From: Algoriphagus taiwanensis
GTDB taxonomy: Bacteria; Bacteroidota; Bacteroidia; Cytophagales; Cyclobacteriaceae
Assembly: GCF_036245645.1 (NCBI RefSeq)
Contig: NZ_BTPE01000007.1
Location: 124,001 to 188,000, forward strand
Reading direction: 5' to 3'
DNA: 64,000 nucleotides
The position numbers were made by a program, and so were the translations under genes. Below the pieces are notes generated by a model that searched no databases, was not told the origin of the DNA, and saw only the letters and a program-made list of their open reading frames with translations. Shown here one piece after another: positions 6,773-16,188 of the stretch (its first letter is position 1; each line of letters starts with the position of its first letter).

Positions 6773-8728
6773 TCAAGACTTGGGTTCAAAAATCCGGAAT
6801 CCATAGGGCTCCAAGATCAGATATTCATGATCCGGCCCAATCTCTACCTCTGACTGAGTCCAATGATCCCAAAGTCTACCCGAGCCTTCTCCCTGCTCTC
6901 TGAAGGCATACCAAGTCAGGTATGCAGCTTGGTCTGAGAAGTTGAATAGACAATACATCCGCTCATTTCCCATTCTTCGGACAAATCCTGCCACATGAAT
7001 ATTGTGGGGACTCATCCAGGAAATATTGCTCAGGTCGCTAAATAGCTCGTGGGATTTTCGGATTTGAAGCAATCTTTTGGTTCCAGAAAAAACCTGTTCC
7101 TCCACCGTACCGGGTTCCTTTTTCCGGTTGACCTTTTCCCAATCAATCACCGGACGATGCATCCATCGGTTGTCGTAGCTTTTCCCGGGATCATTTTGAT
7201 AGCTGTAGTCATTGGTATAGCCGACTTCATCTCCATAAAAAAGCATGGGCAACCCTCCCAAGAAAATGGAATGAGCCTGCATCATCAGGATTTTTTGAAT
7301 GCTTTGATCGATTGCCGGACCATTTCCTTCGATCAGCGCTTTTTCCAATCCGCAGAGCGAAGCTAAGGTTCCTGAGATTCTGGCATCGCCTGTCTTGGGA
7401 TTGGAGGAGAAAAGAGCACCCCTCGCGGGACTCATCCACTGATCGCCGGAGAAGGAATAATATTCTTTGAGAAACTTCCGGTGCTGATAGGGATCTTTTC
7501 CCGCCTGAGCGATCATGTAATCATCATAGCCCAATCCGATGTCGTCATGGCATCGGGTGTAGGTAATCCAAGAAGTTCCGTAGGGTTTTTGCAAAATCTC
7601 ATGCTGGGCATTGAGCATCACGCGAGTTTCGCCCGAAGCAAGCATATCCCACTGAAGGGCCATTTGGGTAGCATTGTAGGCAAAATCACATTCCTGAGCG
7701 ATGAATTCTCCCGTGCCGAAATACTTCATGATTTCCTTCGGAGCCACGATTGCCTCGCCCAAAATAGCCATTCCCGGAGTGGCCACCTGCACACATTGCT
7801 TGATAAGTCGGAGCAAAGTGTGGGCCTGAGGAAGGTTTTGGCAGGAAGTCCCCATCTGCTTCCAGATGAAGGCAGGGGCATCAATTCGTAGCAAATCCAC
7901 TCCGAGATTCCCGTAAAACAGCACGTTATCCAGCATAGCCCGGAATACATGCGGATTGGTATAGTTCAGGTCCCACTGATAGCGGTGGAAAACGGTCATT
8001 ACCCATTTTCCCATTTCTGCATCCCAAGTGAAGTTTCCGGGAGCACTTTCCGGAAAAATCTCAGGCATAGCCCGCTCAAACTCGTCGGGGATAGAGCGGT
8101 TTTCATAGGTATAAAAGAAATCCTGATAGTAGGATTCGCCAGTTTTCGCCTTTCGGGCCCATTCGTGGTGATGCGAGGTATGATTGAGCACGATGTCGAG
8201 CATGAGGTACATGCCCTTGCTGTGCATTTTTTTCCGAAGGGAAATCAATTCCTCCAGCGTTCCAAAGCGGGAGTCCACTTTTCTGAAATCCGAAACAGCA
8301 TAGCCCCCGTCACTTTCTCCTTCCGGACTTTCGAAAACCGGCATTAAATGAAGAAAATTCACTCCCAATTCCTCCAAATGGGACAATTTGGAAGGCATGG
8401 TTTTCAAATTTCCCGCAAATCGATCCACATACAAGCTCATCCCGGCCAGCTGATTGCTGAGAAACCAAGTTCCAGTTTTGGCTTTTTCCTCATCTCGCTT
8501 GCGCAAGCCTTTTTCTCTGGACTGATAGGCCTTCACCAGGACTTTTAGCAAAGCTTCAAATTGACTTTCTGCCTCGGGATGGGCCGCATAGATTTCTCCA
8601 TAAAGCCTATGAATTTTGGGCAGATGCTCATGAAGGGATTGAATAAAGGATTGGTCTTTTTTCTCATTAATTCCCTCCTCCAGAAAAATCTGTTGGACTA
8701 GCTGAGCAAGTAAAGATTCAGGGTACAT
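6773..8728 (-). CDS. Amylosucrase / sucrose hydrolase (GH13 subfamily 4)
   Basis: Cytoplasmic alpha-amylase-superfamily enzyme of 651 residues with no signal peptide. It resembles Neisseria amylosucrase closely: a helical N-terminal domain (about 1-90), barrel start MSLYVDRFAGNL, and conserved blocks DIVLNH (178-183), VDLLRIDAPAFIWKQMGTSC with nucleophile Asp283, GEAIV with acid/base Glu325, and RCHDDIG with transition-state Asp395. The long IWKQMGTSC...NLPQAH stretch is typical of amylosucrases. These enzymes split sucrose and either transfer glucose to an alpha-1,4-glucan or release it. The gene lies 24 bases after the MFS porter gene and is probably co-transcribed with it, giving a sucrose uptake and use pair. 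Whether transfer or hydrolysis dominates cannot be told. Confidence 0.88.
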   Translation of the reverse strand: MYPESLLAQLVQQIFLEEGINEKKDQSFIQSLHEHLPKIHRLYGEIYAAHPEAESQFEALLKVLVKAYQSREKGLRKRDEEKAKTGTWFLSNQLAGMSLYVDRFAGNLKTMPSKLSHLEELGVNFLHLMPVFESPEGESDGGYAVSDFRKVDSRFGTLEELISLRKKMHSKGMYLMLDIVLNHTSHHHEWARKAKTGESYYQDFFYTYENRSIPDEFERAMPEIFPESAPGNFTWDAEMGKWVMTVFHRYQWDLNYTNPHVFRAMLDNVLFYGNLGVDLLRIDAPAFIWKQMGTSCQNLPQAHTLLRLIKQCVQVATPGMAILGEAIVAPKEIMKYFGTGEFIAQECDFAYNATQMALQWDMLASGETRVMLNAQHEILQKPYGTSWITYTRCHDDIGLGYDDYMIAQAGKDPYQHRKFLKEYYSFSGDQWMSPARGALFSSNPKTGDARISGTLASLCGLEKALIEGNGPAIDQSIQKILMMQAHSIFLGGLPMLFYGDEVGYTNDYSYQNDPGKSYDNRWMHRPVIDWEKVNRKKEPGTVEEQVFSGTKRLLQIRKSHELFSDLSNISWMSPHNIHVAGFVRRMGNERMYCLFNFSDQAAYLTWYAFREQGEGSGRLWDHWTQSEVEIGPDHEYLILEPYGFRIFEPKS

Positions 8729-8752
8729 TCGAATAAACTTATTTTCAGAGTT

Positions 8753-10234
8753 TTAATGTCCGGAGGAAACGATAACCTCCTCAGGATCGATATTTTTATT
8801 TTCCTTGATCAGCAAGGTGGCTGCAGCCGCGATCAACAATAAAACTCCGGCGAATGAAATCGCCATTCCTGCGTCATTGGCGAGGAAGTTTTTGGAGATA
8901 AAGCCGAAAGTCAGTGTCTGAAGGATCATGGGAATCACGATCATCATGTTGATAATGCCCATGTAAACTCCGTAGCGCTCTTTTGGGATTTCATTGACCA
9001 CTAGCAGGTAAGGCACACCCATCATACTGGCCCAAGCAATGCCAAATCCGGTCATTGGAGCAAAGAGCAGGTATTTATTCTCTATCATCGGGAATGCAAT
9101 CAATCCCAAGCCGGCCATGATCAGGCAGAGAAAATGGACGGTTTTGGGACCAAATTTCTTGGCCATTCCCACCAAAAAGAAGGCGGAAAGGAAGGTGACG
9201 ATATTGTACCAGCCATTGACCAAGCCGGTCCACCCTACGGCTTCCTCATACTTGGCAGGATCACTGGAAGGAGTGGCATCCCAAACAGAAAGGGCGATGG
9301 ATTTGGCGGCATTTTGCCAATAGCAAAACAGGGCATACCACTGGAAAAGGTACACCAAGGCCAGCTTCCACATCACCGGAGGCATTTGGATGATGGACTC
9401 GATGATTTCCAGGTTTTGGGCAAAAAGCACTTTGGCCGTGGGATTATTTTCCGCCCAATGGATAGTTTTCCGGATGATTTTCCGATCAAAAATCGAAGGC
9501 ACCAAAAGGAGAAGAAATACCATGTAGGCAATCAGCGTAGTCAGAATAGAAAGGAAAAACTGAACCGCCGGATGAGGCATGCCCTTATTCCGCTCTTTGA
9601 GCGCCGCCAATTCCTCCGGAGAAGGGGGATATTCTGGGGTTTTGGACATACTCCACAAGACCGAAGTGATGGAGCAAACTGTTCCGAGGAAAAAAGAGGC
9701 ATATACCCACATCGGGAGTGAGCCAATGGTACCTTTGAAGAAAATCTGAAAGACGAAAAGAGAAAGGTTGGCTAAGGTGATTCCCAAACCGGTGAAGAAG
9801 CTTTGGGTCAAAAAGCCCTGTCCATACTGATCCTCGGGAAGCGAATCCGCGATCAGGGCCCGATAAGGCTCCATGGCAGTATTGTTTGCAGCATCCAGCA
9901 CCCAAAGCAAACCCGCAGCCATCCACAGCGAGCTGCTGAAAGGATAGAAGAACAAACAGATGCTGCACATCAGTGCTCCGATGAAAAAGTAAGGCTTCCT
10001 CCGGCCGTATTTGTCACTCCAGGTGCTGTCACTGAGTGCTCCGATAATCGGCTGAATCAAGAGTCCGGTCATGGGTCCGGCCAAATTCAAAATCGGAATC
10101 TCGTCCGGCGCAGCACCCAACATGTCGTAGATGGGATTGACTGCACTTTGCTGAAGTCCAAAGCTGTATTGAATCCCAAAAAACCCAACGTTCATGTTGA
10201 TGATTTGGGAGAAGGATAGTTTGGGTTTTTGCAT
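8753..10234 (-). CDS. MFS sugar transporter (SLC45/GPH-like maltose/sucrose porter)
   Basis: Inner-membrane porter of 493 residues with about 12 hydrophobic segments. Loop 2-3 carries SDSTWSDKYGRRKPYFF, the D-x5-GRR/KP signature of the SLC45/GPH-like sucrose and maltose proton symporters. A long central insert (about 205-290) separates the two six-helix halves, as in Bacteroidetes members often labelled maltose or sucrose transporters. It is the first gene of a two-gene unit with amylosucrase, which argues for sucrose or a related alpha-glucoside as substrate. The divergent ATP-grasp gene starts about 200 bases away. Confidence 0.85.
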   Translation of the reverse strand: MQKPKLSFSQIINMNVGFFGIQYSFGLQQSAVNPIYDMLGAAPDEIPILNLAGPMTGLLIQPIIGALSDSTWSDKYGRRKPYFFIGALMCSICLFFYPFSSSLWMAAGLLWVLDAANNTAMEPYRALIADSLPEDQYGQGFLTQSFFTGLGITLANLSLFVFQIFFKGTIGSLPMWVYASFFLGTVCSITSVLWSMSKTPEYPPSPEELAALKERNKGMPHPAVQFFLSILTTLIAYMVFLLLLVPSIFDRKIIRKTIHWAENNPTAKVLFAQNLEIIESIIQMPPVMWKLALVYLFQWYALFCYWQNAAKSIALSVWDATPSSDPAKYEEAVGWTGLVNGWYNIVTFLSAFFLVGMAKKFGPKTVHFLCLIMAGLGLIAFPMIENKYLLFAPMTGFGIAWASMMGVPYLLVVNEIPKERYGVYMGIINMMIVIPMILQTLTFGFISKNFLANDAGMAISFAGVLLLIAAAATLLIKENKNIDPEEVIVSSGH

Positions 10235-10432
10235 GAGGTTAAACGGGTTATTTGATGCCTTTTTCAGGCTTTGGGCTACAAAAAATAGGAAGAAAAGCCC
10301 GGTTAAAAAGGGGCAATCGGCGCAGGGAAATAAGATTTGGTCCTCAAACCCCTAGGAAATCGTTTGATTTTGGAAATATTTTTTTGAAAAAATTCCAAAC
10401 TTTTCAAAATTCTCCGGTCTTTGGAGGTCAAT

Positions 10433-11512
10433 ATGATGCTGACTCAACAACTAAAAAACGCATTTAGAAAGTATAGGAAAAATCGTTGGAATCGGCTTTA
10501 TGACATTCCTCACCATTTCAAAGCTGATCAAGCCTTAAAGTCATTGGCAAGCCAAAGAAAAACTATTTCTCCCGGTCAGGAATCCCAGTGTCTAGACTAC
10601 GCAAATTCTGTCTTGGGTTCTAAAGCTTTTTCACCTTGGTTGAAAGTGTATACGGCATTTCAGGGAGAATTTAAAGAGGGGTGGATTCCGGATAATTACA
10701 TCGGAAGAATCGTATCTCCTGCGATGAATGGGCCTTGGAGGGGAATTGGCCAATTCAAAACTTTAAGCAGGAGACTTGTCAATTCTCCATCAATACCAGA
10801 TTTAGCCTATTTCATCAAGGGAAGTTGGGTTTCCCTAGAAGGTGAACCTGTGAACTTGAAGCAAGTGAAGGAGATCTGCTTCCAAGACTTTTCCCACGTC
10901 TTTTTGAAAATGGATTTTTCTCAGCAAGGAAATGGAATTATCAAACTCGACAAAAGTAAGTTTGACGGGCTGGATTTTTCCTCCCTTGGGGATTTTGTCC
11001 TACAAAAGCCCATTAAGCAGCACTCATTTTTGGAAGAAATAAGCCCAGGATCTGTTGCTACTCTTCGTGTAACCACGGTAAAACTTGCCGGAAATTCTGC
11101 TGTAAATAGACTTTCCGGACTGAGAATCGGAAGCAAAGGGGAGGAATTTATTACTTCGAAGAATTCGCTGAGGATTCCCATATTTCTGAAAACAGGAGAT
11201 TTTTTTGAATCTGCATTAAAGAGTGACTGGTCTATACTTTCTTCTCATCCGGAAACGGGTGAAAAATTCAAAGGATTGACATTTCCTCATTTCCATAAAG
11301 TAGTAAGATATTGTGAGATGCTCCACGACCAATTTCCCCATTTTCAACTTATCGCATGGGATGTGTCCGTCGACGATTTGGGGGAAGTATTTATCATGGA
11401 ATGGAATACCGATGAACCGGGGATTATTTATTCGGAAGCCACTATTGGTCCTCACTTCAGAGACTTAGGCTGGGAAAATTTATGGAAAAAGGCCCCGAAT
11501 GGGGCCCTTTAG
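10433..11512 (+). CDS. Sugar-transfer-associated ATP-grasp protein
   Basis: Cytoplasmic protein of about 359 residues. The start at 10433 (ATGATG) is preferred over an upstream TTG because GGAGG lies at 10423-10427. The C-terminal two thirds fit the ATPgrasp_ST family: a nucleotide-site strand FVLQKPIKQHSFLEEISPGS, then VATLRVTTVK, then HPETGEKFKGLTFPHFHKVV, and the metal-binding end LIAWDVSVDDLGEVFIMEWN. Relatives are found in capsule and polysaccharide loci and are thought to ligate a carboxylate to an amine or other nucleophile. No polysaccharide genes flank it here. It stands alone between the MFS gene and a convergent PEGA gene. The function is unassigned. Confidence 0.72.
   Translation: MMLTQQLKNAFRKYRKNRWNRLYDIPHHFKADQALKSLASQRKTISPGQESQCLDYANSVLGSKAFSPWLKVYTAFQGEFKEGWIPDNYIGRIVSPAMNGPWRGIGQFKTLSRRLVNSPSIPDLAYFIKGSWVSLEGEPVNLKQVKEICFQDFSHVFLKMDFSQQGNGIIKLDKSKFDGLDFSSLGDFVLQKPIKQHSFLEEISPGSVATLRVTTVKLAGNSAVNRLSGLRIGSKGEEFITSKNSLRIPIFLKTGDFFESALKSDWSILSSHPETGEKFKGLTFPHFHKVVRYCEMLHDQFPHFQLIAWDVSVDDLGEVFIMEWNTDEPGIIYSEATIGPHFRDLGWENLWKKAPNGAL
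11486..11510 (+). terminator. Terminator overlapping the ATP-grasp stop codon
   Basis: GGCCCC (11491-11496), loop GAAT and GGGGCC (11501-11506), flanked by AAAAA and CTTT, form a short G/C-rich hairpin. It encodes the last residues of the ATP-grasp protein and reaches its TAG stop. The flanking A and T tracts would let it work in both directions. Confidence 0.7.
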
Positions 11513-11524
11513 TGTCAATTAAAA

Positions 11525-12856
11525 TTAATTCTGAAGTCTCGCCTGAATCTCCTGAATTAGCCCGTCATACTTTTTAAGGATCCGAGCCCAATCATCAAAC
11601 TTCTCATCGTCCTTTACTGTGACTTGATTTTTCCCGTCGAGAAATGCCTCCTGAGAAATCAACTTAACGGAATAAGCTTCCTGATTTGAATTTCCTCCAT
11701 TACTTACTACCAAGCGGGTTCGTATGATGCTGGATTGGAAGTTTTGGACCTGCCAGGAAGTAGTCAAATAGCGAGTGTTAAAGTCTACCGTTTCAAGAAT
11801 ATCGAAATAACCTGTTACAATTCCGCTAAGAATTTTCCATGCATCTTCTGGAGTATGGATTGGATTGATTGGAACAGTGATTCTGACATTTGCCAAATCA
11901 GAAGAAACTGAAGAGGTATAGGCCTCATCTACCTGCATTTCCAAGAAGTCTGCGGTAGGCGGTTCCTGCATATTGGCTTGATTACAGTAGTTTTTGATGT
12001 ACCGGATAAAGCCATCTTTGCTAACGCGAACTTCCACACAGGCATTTTTTGGAACTTTCAGATCATAAGATCCATTACCGACTCTTTTTCCTGCGATCTC
12101 AATCGAGGCATCATTGGGAGCAGTGGTAATCTTCACCAATCTGTCTTCCAGAGTGACTTTGTCTCTTACCGGAGGTTCAGGGTCTCCGTCTTTGTTGCAA
12201 TGAACTTTCTCATAATTTACAAAACCTTCCTTGGTCACGGTGACAGTCACACAATCTCCAAAAGGGATTTTGATATCCTGATTTCCTCTGCCCACTGAGG
12301 TGCCGTTGGCGGAAACAGTAGCGTCTGCAGGCGTAACTTCAAGCCTGACTTGTCGGTCTTTGAGGACGAAATGCTCTTTGAATGGAGGGGTTTCTTTGTC
12401 TGCTTGATTGTAATAGACTTTGGAAACAGGGGCAAAACCCGGCTTTTTGATCTCAACGGTCAAAAAGCGGTCTTTGGCGATATAGAGAAAAATGGCTTTA
12501 GTTCCAATCACCCTTCCGTCCACATAAATCTCTGCGTCAAAAGGCTCTGCTGTAATATCCACCTGTCGGGTATCCAAAGTGATTCTTTGCTCCTTATCCC
12601 ATTTTAGGTCTTTGTTATATTCTTTGATGACACTTTGGTAGCCGGGCTTGACGATTTTTACCCGGTTTTTAGAATCTTTTTCCAACTTTATTTCGACTGT
12701 TCCTGTGCCTAATTCCTGTTTATCAGAATCATCATAATCATTCAAGAGAATAAATTTGGCATCGCTGTGATTCGCAGTAAGCTGGATTTTTTGGGAGAAG
12801 GTGAAAACAGTAGAGGCAATAAAAAGAAAGGCTGTAAGTAAAGATTTTGAATGCAT
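11525..12856 (-). CDS. Secreted PEGA-repeat protein
   Basis: About 443 residues from the ATG at 12856, which gives a clean signal peptide (MHSKSLLTAFLFIASTVFTFSQ); an ATG 14 codons upstream would add a non-typical leader. After cleavage come four PEGA-type beta repeats of about 75 residues; the clearest begin at VDITAEPFDAEIYVDG, VRLEVTPADATVSANG and VKITTAPNDASIEIAG, and the first is degenerate. Repeats two to four end with paired cysteine-containing turns (HCNKDGDPEPP, YCNQANMQEPP). The C-terminal 120 residues are not recognised. PEGA proteins are exported and thought to bind surface or cell-wall structures. It is a single gene, convergent with the ATP-grasp gene. Confidence 0.75.
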   Translation of the reverse strand: MHSKSLLTAFLFIASTVFTFSQKIQLTANHSDAKFILLNDYDDSDKQELGTGTVEIKLEKDSKNRVKIVKPGYQSVIKEYNKDLKWDKEQRITLDTRQVDITAEPFDAEIYVDGRVIGTKAIFLYIAKDRFLTVEIKKPGFAPVSKVYYNQADKETPPFKEHFVLKDRQVRLEVTPADATVSANGTSVGRGNQDIKIPFGDCVTVTVTKEGFVNYEKVHCNKDGDPEPPVRDKVTLEDRLVKITTAPNDASIEIAGKRVGNGSYDLKVPKNACVEVRVSKDGFIRYIKNYCNQANMQEPPTADFLEMQVDEAYTSSVSSDLANVRITVPINPIHTPEDAWKILSGIVTGYFDILETVDFNTRYLTTSWQVQNFQSSIIRTRLVVSNGGNSNQEAYSVKLISQEAFLDGKNQVTVKDDEKFDDWARILKKYDGLIQEIQARLQN

Positions 12857-12936
12857 AAGATACTTGTAAGGGTGTAAAAGACCCTGCAAGAAATTCAATT
12901 TGAATTATTTATGCAAACCGAGACGAACGATAAAGT

Positions 12937-14022
12937 TCAATTTTTCTTGCCTTTTACCCATGCTTTCTTCAAAAAGTTCAACCAATTGCCGTGCATGACC
13001 TTTTCTACATCCGTCTCGGCATAGCCCCTTTTTCTAAGTAAGTCAGGGATCTTTTGCAAATCAGCTATGGTTTCCAAATCATGTGGACTTTGCTCCCTGC
13101 CAAAAGCCCCATCCAAATCTGAACCGATTCCGATGTGATTGGCATTCCCGGCAATCTGACAGATGTGGTCTAGGTGATCGAGCACCGTTGAAATAGTCAC
13201 ATTTCGCTCTTTGGGTGTACTTTTTCCCCGCACCCAACCCGGACTGAGCATCCATGCATCAAAGGCCCCACCGATGACGGCTCCTCGATCGATTAAGGCT
13301 TTGATCATCTCATCTGAAAACTGTCGATTGTGATCGACCAAGGCTCGGCAATTGTTATGGCTGGCCCATACCGGACCTTGGTATATTCCCAAAGCATCCC
13401 AAAATGCCAAATCGCAAAGATGCGTGGCATCCAAAATGATCCCGAGCTCATCCATTTTTTTCACCAGCTCTTTTCCCTGATTACTCAAAGGAGCAGAAGA
13501 ATCGGTTCCAAAGGCATATCGTCCCGGTCCGTAATGTGCGGGACCCAACGCGCGAAGACCGCTTTCGTAGGCTTTTTCCAAGTAATCGAGATTTACGATC
13601 GAGTCCGCACCCTCCAATGAAAGGATAAATCCAACCGGCTTTTGGCTTTTATCCACACCCTGATTCCAGTTGGCCAAATGAGCCTCCAACTCACTCCAAT
13701 TCCGGATTTGGGTCATTTCTCCCTTTTCTACCATCGCTCGATACCATGCCAACTGACCTTGTGTCTGCGCCCAAGCCTGTTCGGGCGAATGCCAACCCGG
13801 AAGGTGATTGTCCGGCGCCACGAATCGGGCGATCTGTGTGGCCACCACAAGTCCTACATTTCCTTTGCGCAGCTCAGGCAGAGAGACTGTCGCATTTCCT
13901 CGGTCGGGTTTGTCAGTCAGGCCTTTTTCACGGGCATTGATCTCGGAGACGGGACGGGTGAGGTCTCGATTCCACTCGAGGGCATTCATACTCAGGTCGA
14001 GGTGCGCGTCTAACGTAAACAT
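12937..14022 (-). CDS. Membrane dipeptidase (peptidase M19 family)
   Basis: Zinc metallopeptidase of the renal-dipeptidase family, 361 residues, without a signal peptide. Binuclear zinc ligands are in place: HLD in LDAHLDLSMN (residues 6-8), Glu in ILSLEGADS, His in DATHLCDLAFWD, His in WASHNNCRAL and the catalytic-pocket Asp in GIGSDLDGAFG. The family cleaves dipeptides, including D-amino-acid-containing ones. Its stop is 80 bases upstream of the PEGA gene start on the same strand. The gene follows the RsmI-like gene with a 3-base gap (14022 to 14026), so those two are co-transcribed. Confidence 0.88.
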   Translation of the reverse strand: MFTLDAHLDLSMNALEWNRDLTRPVSEINAREKGLTDKPDRGNATVSLPELRKGNVGLVVATQIARFVAPDNHLPGWHSPEQAWAQTQGQLAWYRAMVEKGEMTQIRNWSELEAHLANWNQGVDKSQKPVGFILSLEGADSIVNLDYLEKAYESGLRALGPAHYGPGRYAFGTDSSAPLSNQGKELVKKMDELGIILDATHLCDLAFWDALGIYQGPVWASHNNCRALVDHNRQFSDEMIKALIDRGAVIGGAFDAWMLSPGWVRGKSTPKERNVTISTVLDHLDHICQIAGNANHIGIGSDLDGAFGREQSPHDLETIADLQKIPDLLRKRGYAETDVEKVMHGNWLNFLKKAWVKGKKN

Positions 14023-14025
14023 AGC

Positions 14026-14736
14026 TTAGAAGGCTTGAAGGACAAAAACAGTGGGGATTTTATGCAGGTCGACGGGATGATTTTTCCAGTCGGCAATGGT
14101 CTTGGTTTGGATAAATTCATCCGCAGCCGTGAGATTCTTGGCGATGCAAAGCTTGGTTTGCGGAGCCAAGTTAGAAAGTAAATCTTCCAAGAGTTGGTTA
14201 TTTCGGAATGGCGTTTCCATAAAAATCTGAGCACGTTTTTCTCGGATGGATTCGGCTTCCAGTTTTTTCAAGACGGCGGCTCTTTCTTTTTTATCAATAG
14301 GCAAATAGCCGTGAAAAGCAAAAGACTGCCCATTAAACCCAGAACCCATCAGCGCCAAAAACATGGAACTGGGCCCGGAGATCGGCACGACTTGAATGCC
14401 CTTTTGGTGGGCATAGGCTACCGCCATGGCTCCCGGATCAGCAATACCTGGACAACCCGCCTCCGAAATCACCCCGATATCTGCTCCGTTCATCAGAGGC
14501 TGCATGAGTCGATTGATGGATTCGGGAGGGGTTCCTTTATCCAAGACTTCCATGTGTACCTCTTCCAGATTAACCCCCAACTTCAAGCTGGAAATATATC
14601 TCCTCGCGGAGCGGGGATTCTCGACCAAAAAGATTTTGGTATGGGCGATGACCTCCTGAACTTGAGGAGAAATAACCCAGTGTGCGGTGTTTTCAGCCAA
14701 GACATTGGGAATCAAGAAAAGCTTTCCTTTGGGCAT
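14026..14736 (-). CDS. SAM-dependent methyltransferase, RsmI-like (tetrapyrrole methylase fold)
   Basis: A 236-residue protein of the tetrapyrrole/RsmI methylase fold. It is shorter than RsmI (about 280) and lacks the usual C-terminal extension. Diagnostic segments are GKLFLIPNVLAEN at the start in place of the classical LYVVATPIGN, then VISEAGCPGIADPGAMAV (about 92-109) and VVPISGPSSMFLALMGSGF. RsmI 2'-O-methylates C1402 of 16S rRNA. This shorter form is a widespread Bacteroidetes paralogue whose target is not established. It is co-directional and nearly contiguous with the downstream dipeptidase gene, with no obvious functional link. Confidence 0.85.
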   Translation of the reverse strand: MPKGKLFLIPNVLAENTAHWVISPQVQEVIAHTKIFLVENPRSARRYISSLKLGVNLEEVHMEVLDKGTPPESINRLMQPLMNGADIGVISEAGCPGIADPGAMAVAYAHQKGIQVVPISGPSSMFLALMGSGFNGQSFAFHGYLPIDKKERAAVLKKLEAESIREKRAQIFMETPFRNNQLLEDLLSNLAPQTKLCIAKNLTAADEFIQTKTIADWKNHPVDLHKIPTVFVLQAF

Positions 14737-14801
14737 TGGAACATGTTTGAAATGGGCCGAAAGTTAAAATTTAAAGCCCAAAATCTTTACCTTTTACAAC
14801 A

Positions 14802-16151
14802 ATGAACCTTCAAAAAATGAAAAAGCTAATCATCCTACCCTTCCTCTTTCTTCTCTCATTAGTTGCTGGTAATGCCCAAAATCTCAAAGCCCTTGTAGGC
14901 GGTACCTTAATCGACGGATTTGGAGGAAGGCCAATCCGTAATTCGGTGATCCTCATCGAAGGCGAGCGGATCAAAGCAGTGGGGCAAGTGGGAAGTTTAG
15001 CCATTCCACAAGGAGCGGAAATCATCTCCACCGAAGGGATGAGTGTCCTTCCCGGACTTTGGGACATGCATGTGCACCTCATGCTGAATGGACACAGCGA
15101 CTACACACATTGGGACAGCACCTACATCGATGTGTTTGAGTCGGTTATTATGCCTTCTTCTGCCCATCAGTTGTTGATGGCTGGAGTGACGAGTGCACGA
15201 GACCTGGGAGCCCCACTCGAAGCGAGTATCAATGTCCGCAATCGAATCAATCGAGGCGAAATCCCCGGTCCCACGATCTATGTTTCGGGGCCTTTTATCC
15301 AAAAAGCACCCTATCCCGGAACGGAAGCCTTCCGCTGGGGAGTGAATGGTGCCGCTGATGCACGAGCTAAAGTCAAAAAACTCATCGATGCCGGAGTGGA
15401 TGTAATCAAGCTGATCGATCAGGATCAGATGACTCTAGAAGAAGCCAAAGCCGTGGTCGATGAAGCACATAAGTACGGAAAAATGGTAGTCGGCCATTCT
15501 CACCGACCCGACGAAATCCGAATCGGATTGCAGATCGGCGTGGACAACTTTGAGCATACAGGCTTAAGTTCGGCGCCGGAGTATCCCGAAGACATCATGC
15601 AGATGATGAAGGAACGCGCCGCCAAAATGAACCTTGGGCCGCTCTTCTGGACTCCAACTGTCGAAGGTCTTTTCAACTATGAGTACGTCCGCGACAATCC
15701 CGAAAAGCTGGACGACACGTCATGGCACTTAGGCCTGCCGGATTCAATTATTAGGGATATCCGCGCCTCCTTGAGGTACCCAGGAAGGATGTCCTACTTC
15801 CAATTGACGCCTGTGAGAAAACCAACCTTGACCAGAAAGTTTGCTCAGCTAAGAGAAAGTGGAGTTGTCATGTTGGTGGGAACGGACAGCGGTATTCCGA
15901 TGAAATTCCACAGCCAAAGTACATGGAATGAGCTGGATGTGTGGGTAAATCAATTTGGCATGGATCCTCTCCTGACGATCAAAGCTGCCACCTATTGGCC
16001 TGCTGTGGCTATGAAAGTCGATAAAGACTATGGGACCATCTCTGAAGGAAAGTACGCTGATATAATTGCAGTAAGAGGAGATGTGCTCCGCTACATCAAC
16101 CTGCTCCAAGATGTGGATCTGGTGATGAAGCATGGGAAAAGAGTTAAGTAG
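14802..16151 (+). CDS. Secreted metal-dependent amidohydrolase
   Basis: Imidazolonepropionase-like amidohydrolase of 449 residues with a Sec signal peptide (MKKLIILPFLFLLSLVAGNAQ; this Met is the sixth codon and may be the true start at 14817). Metal ligands are present: HVH in GLWDMHVHLML, the bridging Lys in VIKLIDQDQ, His in VVGHSHRPDE, His in NFEHTGLSS and Asp in LVGTDSGIP. A composite beta-sandwich made of the N and C termini (GGTLIDGFG..., GKYADIIAVRGDVL) is typical. Substrates in this secreted group include prolyl dipeptides and other amides; none can be assigned here. It is divergent from the RsmI-like gene by 65 bases and monocistronic. Confidence 0.87.
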   Translation: MNLQKMKKLIILPFLFLLSLVAGNAQNLKALVGGTLIDGFGGRPIRNSVILIEGERIKAVGQVGSLAIPQGAEIISTEGMSVLPGLWDMHVHLMLNGHSDYTHWDSTYIDVFESVIMPSSAHQLLMAGVTSARDLGAPLEASINVRNRINRGEIPGPTIYVSGPFIQKAPYPGTEAFRWGVNGAADARAKVKKLIDAGVDVIKLIDQDQMTLEEAKAVVDEAHKYGKMVVGHSHRPDEIRIGLQIGVDNFEHTGLSSAPEYPEDIMQMMKERAAKMNLGPLFWTPTVEGLFNYEYVRDNPEKLDDTSWHLGLPDSIIRDIRASLRYPGRMSYFQLTPVRKPTLTRKFAQLRESGVVMLVGTDSGIPMKFHSQSTWNELDVWVNQFGMDPLLTIKAATYWPAVAMKVDKDYGTISEGKYADIIAVRGDVLRYINLLQDVDLVMKHGKRVK

Positions 16152-16188
16152 CCGAAGGTTAATTGGTAGAGTGAAAAATGCAAAGAAG

